Origin: Bacteroides reticulotermitis JCM 10512
GTDB taxonomy: Bacteria; Bacteroidota; Bacteroidia; Bacteroidales; Bacteroidaceae
DNA: 64,000 bases
Reading direction: 5' to 3'
Assembly: GCF_000517545.1 (NCBI RefSeq)
Contig: NZ_BAIV01000001.1
Span: 62,001-126,000 of the forward strand
Part shown: positions 7,577 through 15,390 of the stretch, piece by piece
How positions within the stretch are numbered: the stretch's first letter is position 1
Layout: each line of letters opens with the position of its first letter
Made by a program: the position numbers and the translations under genes
Notes under the pieces: generated by a model
The model's database searches: none
The model's input: the letters and a program-made list of their open reading frames with translations, nothing else
What the model was told of the DNA's origin: nothing

Positions 7577-9343
7577 ATGAAACAGAAAAATCCCGAACTC
7601 ATCCTTCATTTTTTTGTCGCCCAGGACTCCAAAGGAAACCCCCGGCAACTGGAAATACACCTGATACCGGAGAAAGAAGTATCGATGGCAAATCAAAGAT
7701 TTACCGAATATTTACGGCGGCAAAGGGAAATGTACAAACTATCTCTCGTTCAAAGCCACCTGCCTGATCTTGATTTGTGTCGTTACCAGTTTCCCTCAGG
7801 AGTAATCTACCCGGATGTCCGTCCCTTTGACAAGGATAACAGCCTGGTACCTAAATTTATCAGTGAGAACGGAGGAAGCATGCAGAACAATGTCCCACTC
7901 AGAGGATTGGAATACCTTTATTCACGCGATGCAGAAAAAAGCCTGCCCATGCTGGTATCCAGCGGGCTTGCGGACCACCTGCTTGTACAGCCGGAGGCCA
8001 AACGTTTCGCATTGGCACAGAATACCCTCCATAATGATCCGTCGGAAACCCTGACCGCTGTAGAAACCGCAAAAGGGGTGCTCCTGTTTGAATATTCTGG
8101 TTACGGAAAGATGTGCTGCCATTCCTATATGCAACACCTGGCCGACCATTTTTTTATTGCGGACGAAGATAAACCGGAGTTTGTCAACCTGTACAAACTG
8201 GCTGATCCGAATGTAGAGGCTATAAAGGCGTTTCAGACATCCACCAATCCCTTCTCATTATATACAAACGACTTTATTCCGGATAAAGCGCAATATCTGA
8301 GTGCGGCTATCCTGAGAAATGCACGACTGGACAGGAGCCATCGCATAGAACCGACATTTGACGCTTATGACAAATTCGCGTCCTCCTATGGAATAGTCAC
8401 AAGTATCGCAAATGCCCAGATACTCCGGCTGCTGTCTTTACAAGAAACAGCCGGAATTTATGGAATAGATTATATAACCGGACAAATTCCGTTCATGCAT
8501 AAGAACTCTTTTAACTCACAGTTTAATGCGTTACAGAATATTCCGGCAGAAAACAAGGGTGAACAGGAGAAAGTCAAAGCATTGATCCGTGAGCAGGCAG
8601 CCTACATCTTAAAACGTGATTATGGAATCTCACCGGATAACCGGCAGAATAAAGAGATAGAGCCCGTCATCTCCATACAGACTCCCAAAGGTGCCGTCTA
8701 CCTGCCTGCCACGGATGAAGGAGCTGTCTACAAACAATGCTATTTGCAATATCTGGCTGACCGCTTCTTCACTCCGGAAGTACAGGCTCTGGGGCGGGTC
8801 AGGGAATTCTACATCTCCAATCCGAACCATAGCACGGAACATTATATGCAGAAGCATCTAGGCTTTTTTCAATCCAATCCTTTCTACGGGGAATTGGCGA
8901 AAATGCCATTGTATCCCATAGAGCGATCCGAACTGCTGAAAAAAGGCGGCTATCCCATAGAACCGACTTATCATGCCTTCAAACAGTTCACGGAAGATTA
9001 CCATTTATCAATAACGCCGAAGAATGCGGAGATATTCAATCTGCTCTTCATACGGGAATACGGTCTGCCGGCAGATTTTAATTCCAATAAGAGTTATAGA
9101 GAATTCGCCTACAAAGGTGATTTCAAACCGCTGGATCAGGAAATGTCCGAACTGCAATCCAAAAAAGGATATAGTGAGAAAGCATTCTATAATATCCAAA
9201 ACAGACAGCAGCAACTTGCCGACAGGATACTTGGGCTGATATATAAACTGACCTGTCCGCCATTGCAGCTGACCGGATCGGCGGCATCGGAAAAGAAAAA
9301 GGCTGTTCCCCGCCGTAACAAGTCACATAATCCCCGTATCTAA
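7577..9343 (+). CDS. Unknown element protein, paralog 5, with the module duplicated inside
   Basis: Intact protein of 588 residues, the largest of the set. After an N-terminal domain of about 150 residues (with LILHFFVAQDSKGNPRQLEI and VPLRGLEYLYSR) it carries the module twice. The first copy is TAVETAKGVLLFEYSG, HSYMQHLADHFF and IEPTFDAYDKFASSYGI. The second, some 200 residues later, is ISIQTPKGAVYL, CYLQYLADRFFTPEV and IEPTYHAFKQFTEDYHL. Both are followed by a stretch on the pattern N-x-x-I-x-x-LL and an aromatic motif. The tail is KKKAVPRRNKSHNPRI. The internal doubling shows that the module is a unit that can be copied. The following gene begins 11 bases after its stop. Confidence 0.75.
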   Translation: MKQKNPELILHFFVAQDSKGNPRQLEIHLIPEKEVSMANQRFTEYLRRQREMYKLSLVQSHLPDLDLCRYQFPSGVIYPDVRPFDKDNSLVPKFISENGGSMQNNVPLRGLEYLYSRDAEKSLPMLVSSGLADHLLVQPEAKRFALAQNTLHNDPSETLTAVETAKGVLLFEYSGYGKMCCHSYMQHLADHFFIADEDKPEFVNLYKLADPNVEAIKAFQTSTNPFSLYTNDFIPDKAQYLSAAILRNARLDRSHRIEPTFDAYDKFASSYGIVTSIANAQILRLLSLQETAGIYGIDYITGQIPFMHKNSFNSQFNALQNIPAENKGEQEKVKALIREQAAYILKRDYGISPDNRQNKEIEPVISIQTPKGAVYLPATDEGAVYKQCYLQYLADRFFTPEVQALGRVREFYISNPNHSTEHYMQKHLGFFQSNPFYGELAKMPLYPIERSELLKKGGYPIEPTYHAFKQFTEDYHLSITPKNAEIFNLLFIREYGLPADFNSNKSYREFAYKGDFKPLDQEMSELQSKKGYSEKAFYNIQNRQQQLADRILGLIYKLTCPPLQLTGSAASEKKKAVPRRNKSHNPRI

Positions 9344-9354
9344 AACTGATTATC

Positions 9355-10559
9355 ATGCCTGCATGGATGGAAAAAATAAAAGACAGACTAACCGAAAAAG
9401 AAGATTTGAAAAGCCTGTTTATAGAGTTACTACCGGATAACCGGGTATCGACTGTCATGGTCGTATCGTATGTCCTGACGGATAAAGACTCTTTTCCGGT
9501 ATTTATGGATCTTGTCGCCCGGATAGCCATGGATCAGAAAACGGTGCCGGATAACCTTTTGCTGCATTTTGAGGGAATACCCGCCAAGGATATTCCTTTC
9601 ACCAGCGAACTGCCGGTAAAAGACAGTGAGAAAGCCCTTCGTTTCATCGTTTCTCACGGAGGTATCACAGAAAACAATTCTGTTCCTCTGCGGAAAGCGG
9701 CCTACCTGAGAGCATGCCAAAAGGAACTGACGGCAGAGAATTTTCAAGCACTGGACCACTCGTCGGGTTATAAGCGTTTTGTTGCTTATGAGGATGCAAT
9801 GGAAAAGGTCGCAGCAGGGAAACAGGCCAAACAATTCTACACCATCGTTGAAACGGAACAAGGTATCCGGGTATTCAATGACGGATTATCCGGAACGAGG
9901 AAGTTCCGGGATTACCTGCAATCAACGGCAGATAATTTCTACTCAGGCTCTCTGCAGGATGTGGAATCGTTGAATATCTACCGGATAGAAACCGTATCAC
10001 GCCGGATGCTGGAACTCTCCAACGGGAATCAAACCTCCATGCCGCAAGCGGCAATGGAAATTCTGGCGAATTACAAGCGTCCGTCACTTTCGACATGCAT
10101 CCTACAGGGGAAAACCTCGACCGGTTTATTACGGCTAACGCACTGGAACTCTCCGCCCGAAACTGGAATATCATGACTCTTCAAGATATAGCTGACAGAG
10201 GATATGCCCATTTACCGGCGGACGAATCGTTTGCCTATAAAAAGGATTTCTTACCCGTGGAGAAAAGTATCCGTGAGATTATCCGGCAAAAGGATTTGCG
10301 CCGGGATTATCCTTTTCAACAGAAGATGGATGAACTGCAAACCGCAGCCAAGTCATTGGCCGGGACACTGTTAAACCGGGATGGGGTACGGAAGGATTAT
10401 CAACGGACAATCCAGTCTGTTGGAGTCTCGAAGGATACTATACAGGTCCAGGCAGCCGTGAAACTGCATAACAAACCCGAATCTCCACGTAACAATGAAA
10501 AGAAAAAAGTCAAGACAAAAAACGCTTCTCCCAAAAAGCAGGCGAAGCCAAAATTATAG
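9355..10559 (+). CDS. Unknown element protein, paralog 6 (one frameshift)
   Basis: Full length is 401 residues after adding one G at 10083. The N-terminal domain resembles that of paralog 5 (VVSYVLTDKDSFPVFMDL; NSVPLRKAAYLRACQKEL). The module follows: TIVETEQGIRVFNDG, DYLQSTADNFYSGSL, SLNIYRI. Across the frame break come MHPTGENLDRFITANAL, ADRGYAHLPADESFAYKKDF and a degenerate version of the third block (LAGTLLNRDGVRKDYQ). The tail (NNEKKKVKTKNASPKKQAKPKL, given in part) is strongly basic. There is no signal peptide. It is spaced 11 and 5 bases from its neighbours. Confidence 0.7.
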
Positions 10560-10564
10560 TACTT

Positions 10565-11430
10565 ATGGAATTGATAAATAACACGTTCATTCCTGAAAAC
10601 GAGATACCACGCAGCCGTAGGGATGCCGGAAGAAAAGCATTCCTGCAGACTTTCAGGAACCTGTTCACAAACTGGAACCCTTTCAGGAAATTCATGGACG
10701 CCTATCGTTTCAATACGATCCGCTGGAGTGCATCCAACCTTCACGAACCTCATGGGGAAAACGGATCGGATTGTTCCTCCAGACGAGGAATCCGGTTGCC
10801 ATCCTCCGGGATGAGTACCTGAACAACCGCAGTAGCCTGTTGAATAAATGGGAAGTATCCAACCTGAACCGCATCCAGACGGAGCTGATCTGGATTGGCA
10901 GGATGCCTCTTCAGGATAGGGACAGGAATACTTTCAAGAGCCTTGACAGTATTGCAAAAAAGATAAGGCAACTGCAGGGATACGAAGGATGCCCCGATAT
11001 GAGCCACGAAAAACAGCTCCTGGCGACATACAGATATATCCTATCTTCTCCCTTTGACCGGAAGTTCGGGGGATTGCCGCCCGATGAGATTTGTGGGATG
11101 CTCCGTCAGAACGGTCTGTCCGAATCGAACCTCCCTTACCAGAATTATGAAGGAATCCTGCAAGGGCGTGAAACGGTCATGTATGAGCTGGCAGCCAGAA
11201 AGAACGGGGAGAAATACCTCCAACCGGCAGACCTGGTAAAACTGGATGTCGGGATGACCGGATTCTCAATGGATTTAATCAGCCGTTTTCCGGCAAGGGA
11301 GACCTCCGTACCGAATCTGGCGGAAGGCATACAGGCATCGGAGAAAAAAGAGAAACTCTCCGTACCCAAAGAACCGAAGAAGAAGGTGAGGAAGGGAAAG
11401 ACAAAGGCCAAGAGTGTAAAAATAAAATAG
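10565..11430 (+). CDS. Unknown basic-tailed element protein before topoisomerase (one frameshift)
   Basis: Full length 288 residues after adding one T to the TT at 10740-10741, which restores NLSRTSWGKRIGLFLQTRNP. It does not show the VET-G-F module of paralogs 1-6, so I do not count it as a clear paralog. It does share operon position and the lysine-rich end (EPKKKVRKGKTKAKSVKIK). The sequence is mostly helical in look (LNRIQTELIWIGRMPLQD, SLDSIAKKIRQLQGYEGCP). It has no signal peptide and no family I can name. The next gene, topoisomerase III, starts 26 bases later. Confidence 0.65.
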
Positions 11431-11456
11431 TCATTCAACATTAAAAGATAACTAAG

Positions 11457-13532
11457 ATGAAAACGATTTGCATCTGTGAAAAGCCGTCCGTGGCACGCAG
11501 TATCGCCCGGGTTTTGGGCGCAACGGAGAAACAGGAAGGATATTTGAGTGGAAACGGGTATGCCGTTACATGAACTTACGGCCACCTGCTGGCATTGGCC
11601 CTGCCTTCCGATTACGGTATCATCCGTGCGGAAAAGGAGATGTTGCCGATTATTCCCCATCCGTTCAAACTGGTTGTTCGCCAGGTAAAAACAGAAGAGG
11701 GTTATAAGGCTGATCCGTCGGCATTGAAACAATTGGACGTGATCCGCAGACTGTTGAATCAGACTGGTAGTGTGATCATTTGTACGGATGCGGCTCGCGA
11801 AGGAGAACTTATAGCCAGGTATGTCCTTGACTATCTGGGGTACACCAAAGAAACCAAACGCCTGTGGATATCCTCGCTCACGGAAAAATCAATACGTGAA
11901 GGGTTCAATAACCTTAAATCAAGCAGGGAGTTTGACAACCTGTATCGTTCCGCTAAAGCCCGGAGAGAAGCAGATTGGGTAGTCGGTATGAATGCCAGTC
12001 TGTCTTTGAGTATAGCGGCCGGAAAGAGTAACTATTCTCTGGGAAGAGTACAGACTCCGACGCTTGCCATGATTTGCCGCCGCTATCTGGACAACAGGGA
12101 TTTTGTAGTCAAACCTTATTACCAACTGCAACTACGCACTACAAAGATGGGGGAAGAACTTGTAATGACCTGCGCCGAAAAGTATGATACACTCCAGAAA
12201 CTCGACATGACCCGTAAAAAGGTCTGTGAAGAGAAAACAGCCAAAGTGGTGCAGGTAGAAAAGAAGCAAGTATCGGAAGAAACTCCACTACTTTACGATT
12301 TAACCGCCCTGCAGCAGAGTGCCAACACCAAACTGGGACTGACCGCGGAACAAACGCTGAATATTGCCCAGAAGCTGTATGAATTCGGCTACATTTCGTA
12401 TCCACGTACCGGATGCAGTTATATCACAGAGGACATCTTTGAGCAGATTCCTTCTCTCATCGCCTTGCTGAAGCAACATCCCCGTTTTGCACGCCATGCG
12501 GAGAATTTCTGTAACCGGACTTTGAACCGCCACTGTGTGAACGATAGTAAAATGACAGACCACCACGGATTAATCATCACGGAAAACTATCCCCGGAACC
12601 TTTCCCTCGACGAGCAGAATATCTATTCTATGATTGCAGGACGTATGCTGGAGGCTTTCTCCGGCAAATGCCTGAAAGAAACGTTATTTGTGCAGGCTGA
12701 TTGTAACGGAGCCTCTTTCGGAATTAAAGGGTGCCAAATCAAGGTTCCGGGATGGAGAGGCATTTATAATGAACCGGATGAAAAAGAAGAAGGAAGCCTC
12801 CTGCCCGAATTTAAGGAGGGTGAAACTTTGCCCGTTCTTGGCATTGATACGTTAGCTAGGAAAACCAAGCCACAGCCGATATTCACCGAGGCAAGTCTGC
12901 TTGCGGCAATGGAAGGGTGTGGTCGGAATTTGAGCGATGAAAAAGAGAAAGAAGCGATGAAAGACTCCGGACTAGGGACACCGGCTACACGGGCTGGAAT
13001 TATCGAACTGCTCATTGCCAGACATTATGTGGAAAGAAGCGGACGCTCACTGATACCCACTCCTAAAGGACTGGAAGTATATGGTATCGTAAAAGAGAAG
13101 ATGATTGCCAATGTGAGCATGACCGGAAAGTGGGAATGTGCCTTGCATGAAATCGAAACCGGAGAAGTATCCACTAAAACATTCACGGAAAATATCAACT
13201 CCTACGCTCGGCAAATCACGTCCGAACTGCTTGCCATGAAACTCAAGCGTCCGGACTTGCCGCACTGCAGATGCCCCAAGTGTGGGGCAGAAACGATTAC
13301 TGTTTTCAATAAGGTTGCCAAATGCGGCGATCCCGATTGCGCTTTTCTTTTGTTCCGGACCTTCAACGGCAGGGAACTGACGGACAACCAGATGCTCCTG
13401 CTGTTACAGGGAAAGCGCACCGGATATCTCAAGTTTATCAGCAAGAAGGGAAAAAAATATGAAGCTTCGCTGGAATTGGATGACAACTACAAGATTGATA
13501 TTACATTCAAGGATAATAAACCTAAGAAATAG
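11457..13532 (+). CDS. topB: DNA topoisomerase III (type IA), with in-frame TGA at codon 39
   Basis: Type IA topoisomerase, 691 residues, which passes single strands through a transient break and is a regular cargo of Bacteroides conjugative elements. The toprim domain starts with CICEKPSVARSIARVLGA and has ICTDAAREGELIARY. The active-site tyrosine lies in FGYISYPRTGCSYITED. A C-terminal zinc ribbon shows CPKCGAE and CGDPDCAF. ATG 11457 gives the canonical start, but codon 39 (11571-11573) is TGA in GYAVT-stop-TYGHLL, exactly where the family has Trp. The frame is otherwise open, so either one base changed from G or TGA is read as Trp. A downstream start near 11595 would lose part of the toprim fold. 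It shares the operon with the genes before it. Confidence 0.9.
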
Positions 13533-13543
13533 TCCATTGGCTT

Positions 13544-13790
13544 ATGAAAAAAGAAATAGATGAGATACTGGATGAGCTGAACCCGGACTTAATGCTCAAT
13601 ATGACAGCCTTCCGAATAACTGTTCAAGGTAGTCAAAGGAGAGATTGATATCCAAAAGAAGGTCAGAAAGGAACTCGCCGACAGAGGAATCGATGACCAA
13701 CGGAACTGGATCGGATTCGACAAGGCTAAACAATATTGGGAGAAATATAACAAGCCTGCCAAAACCAGGTCTGTCAGTATAAAAAGATAG
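13544..13790 (+). CDS. Small unknown protein after topB (frame break)
   Basis: Begins 11 bases after topB. ATG 13544 gives MKKEIDEILDELNPDLMLNM and TAFRIT. The continuation lies in another frame as FKVVKGEIDIQKKVRKELAD, RGIDDQRNWIGFDKAKQYWE and a basic end (KYNKPAKTRSVSIKR) with TAG at 13788. Joining them at about 13607-13611 takes one base out (or two in) and gives about 81 residues. It is an acidic-then-basic helical protein like small partners coded next to topoisomerases in these elements. No family is recognised. The DHFR-like gene converges on it from the other strand. Confidence 0.5.
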
Positions 13791-13796
13791 GTATCG

Positions 13797-14207
13797 GCTA
13801 TTCAATCCGTCTGCAGGCCAACCTGTAAAACATTTGCTCCCGATCATTTCCCACGAGGAAGGACCGGGGATTTCTGTAAATAGCCGCAGGCCGTCTCTCT
13901 GAATGCGGGGTACGACAAAAAGAATGATTTCATCCACCAGCCAGTACCTGAACATGCTGCCAATAACGGAGATTGTTTCCGGCACTGCTTCTATAAGATC
14001 GGTATCATTCTCTTCTTTTTCCCATTGTACCAGTGAAATAAAAGAAACATTCCATCCGAGAGCCTGCGTAGCCCGGGTACGTTTCTTTGTGATCCCGTAC
14101 TTGTTCGGATTATTCCATAGTGGGGAAGGTACAGTCTTGTCAAGAAGATAACTGTCAAGGGATATGAATACCAGTAATTGGAGCTTTGCCTTTGCGCCAT
14201 AATTCAA
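13797..14207 (-). CDS. RibD C-terminal / dihydrofolate-reductase-like protein
   Basis: Minus-strand protein with the marks of the DHFR/RibD fold: an opening strand KLQLLVFISLDSYLLD (compare the SLDGYIAD start of the family), a middle VIGSMFRYWLVDEIILFVVP followed by RDGLRLFTEIP, and a closing SSWEMIGSKCF. Such reductases occur near the integration end of several Bacteroides elements; substrate unknown. The start is uncertain: the frame opens at TTG 14207, while an ATG at 14200 is in another frame. The C-terminus is uncertain too, because the frame runs on to 13596 across the opposite gene. Removing one T near 13823 would end it at a TGA close to 13797. Some breakage or sequence error is therefore likely at both ends. 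Confidence 0.5.
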
Positions 14208-14603
14208 CTGCTTTTAATAAAGCAGCTACAAAAAGTGGGAATCAGGCAACAGCTAACAAGCTTTGGTAAGCCTAAAACTGAGCATAACATAATCCCACGC
14301 TATAACAACGCTAGCGTAAGTATCACGCAATAGTCTCTGTTGTTTCGATTTTTCCAGATTTCCGTCTTGAGACATTTTGCGAATATGTATGTCTATGTCT
14401 AATTGGAAAACTTCGCCTGCTATTTAAATCTTTATTTCGTTCCAAACGATACTCGTAATTCTGATTTCTCCAAAGAAATCCATATCATAAAGAAATGTTG
14501 CAGGGTAAAAAAAGAGAAAAAGATAAAAGAATATCATTTTCATAAGGGATGTCGGATTTCACGACTCCCCCCTGTTAAGTAAAAAGTAGAAGAAAAGTTG
14601 AGC
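14208..14603. other. Non-coding stretch between DHFR-like gene and HTH operon
   Basis: About 400 bases, AT-rich, without a credible gene on either strand. It contains an 8-bp palindrome CGCTAGCG at 14309-14316 and runs of A and T. I see no oriT-like nick site or RNA gene that I could support. Confidence 0.5.
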
Positions 14604-14637
14604 TGACAAAAAATGACTATTAATGACTATTAACGAC
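14604..14637. promoter_or_regulatory. 10-bp-phased TGAC array upstream of the HTH operon
   Basis: TGAC stands at 14604, 14614 and 14624, and CGAC at 14634, each 10 bp from the next. The middle two units are identical over 10 bp (TGACTATTAA). The array starts 117 bp before the ATG at 14721 and 17 bp before the predicted -33 box. This design and distance match the array at 1140-1173, so both are probably sites of the same regulator of the element. Confidence 0.55.
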
Positions 14638-14653
14638 ACTGGAAACAAAACAA

Positions 14654-14684
14654 TTGATTTATAGTAATATTCCCTTTATCTTGC
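14654..14684 (+). promoter_or_regulatory. Predicted Bacteroides-type promoter of the HTH operon
   Basis: TTGA at 14654-14657 and TATCTTGC at 14677-14684 (seven of eight fit TAnnTTTG apart from one shift at the end) are 19 bp apart, the usual -33/-7 spacing in Bacteroides. Transcription would start near 14691, about 30 bases before the start codon. Confidence 0.5.
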
Positions 14685-14720
14685 ACCCGATTTCATTATT
14701 CACAATCTAAATTATAAATC

Positions 14721-15008
14721 ATGGAACTGACAATTATCGAAACAAGTGCTTATCAGGAATTGAAGAAACAACTTAGTATGCTGTCCGTACAAATGATGGA
14801 CTTTCAAAAGAAAATAGCCCCTGTAACACCGGACAAGTGACTGGATGCGCAGGATGTGTGCCTGGCTCTCAATATTTCCAAAAGGGCACTACAGACTTAC
14901 CGGGATAACGGGCTGATTCCTTATTCAAATATCGGTGGAAAATTCTTTTATAAAGAAGTGGACATCCAGCAAATCCTAGAGGAAGGACTAATCAAAAAAA
15001 GAAAATAA
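14721..15008 (+). CDS. Excisionase-like helix-turn-helix protein 1, with in-frame TGA
   Basis: Small DNA-binding protein of 95 residues of the MerR/excisionase HTH_17 type: LDAQDVCLALNISKRALQTY is the helix-turn-helix, followed by the wing YSNIGGKFFYKEVDI. In these elements such proteins help the recombinase in excision or control transfer genes. Codon 40 (14838-14840) is TGA in TPDK-stop-LDAQDV. The same place in related proteins is Trp, as in DKWLD. Everything after it is well preserved in frame. Without read-through only a 39-residue coil would be made. The stop TAA is at 15006, and the paralog begins 5 bases later. Confidence 0.75.
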
Positions 15009-15013
15009 AAAGT

Positions 15014-15325
15014 ATGCCAGAGGTTATCACTAAAGATTCGGAAGAGTTCAAGGAACTTACCGGATGGATTAAACGGACAGGAAAAAATCTGGAGGCTGCT
15101 GCAGCACGGATACGTCCGACGATTGCAGACGAACATTATCTGAGTGGAGATGAGGTATGCCGGATGCTTCATGTTTCCAAGCGTACATTACAAACACTAC
15201 GGGATGAAAAGGCAATACCTTATACCTCAATTACTGCTGTCGGGGGTAAACTGCTCTATCCGGAAAGCGGGCTATACGAGGTACTAAAAAAGAACTACAA
15301 AGATTTCAGGCGTTACTTGAAATAA
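15014..15325 (+). CDS. Excisionase-like helix-turn-helix protein 2
   Basis: Intact protein of 103 residues, paralogous to the gene before it: LSGDEVCRMLHVSKRTLQTL is the helix-turn-helix, GGKLLYPESGLYEVL the wing and following helix. The N-terminal 50 residues (KDSEEFKELTGWIKRTGKNL) form a likely helical arm. The family binds DNA near att sites or promoters of the element. It is co-transcribed with HTH protein 1 and followed by a strong terminator. Confidence 0.85.
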   Translation: MPEVITKDSEEFKELTGWIKRTGKNLEAAAARIRPTIADEHYLSGDEVCRMLHVSKRTLQTLRDEKAIPYTSITAVGGKLLYPESGLYEVLKKNYKDFRRYLK

Positions 15326-15346
15326 GCAACCTGCCTGAATACGAAA

Positions 15347-15381
15347 AACACCCTTCAACATTTGCTGAAGGGTGTTTTTTT
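15347..15381. terminator. Rho-independent terminator, works in both directions
   Basis: An 11-bp stem (15347-15357 with 15366-15376, core ACACCCTTCA) closes an 8-base loop and is followed by a run of T. On the other side it is preceded by five A, so it can also stop the integrase transcript arriving from the right. Confidence 0.85.
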
Positions 15382-15390
15382 ATACTTATT

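Noticed and set aside
10565..11430. Seventh member of the module family
   Set aside because: It shares the operon and the basic tail but not the VET-G-F, EPT or DVRGHR blocks, so I kept it apart.
13596..13790. C-terminal extension of the DHFR-like frame
   Set aside because: It runs antisense through the small gene after topB and has no family likeness, so I ended the gene near 13797.
6128..15008. A different genetic code for the whole organism
   Set aside because: TGA ends intact chromosomal genes in this window (GH43 at 20279, xusB at 25513, SGNH esterase at 61568), so a general TGA-to-Trp code is excluded; only the element remains open to question.
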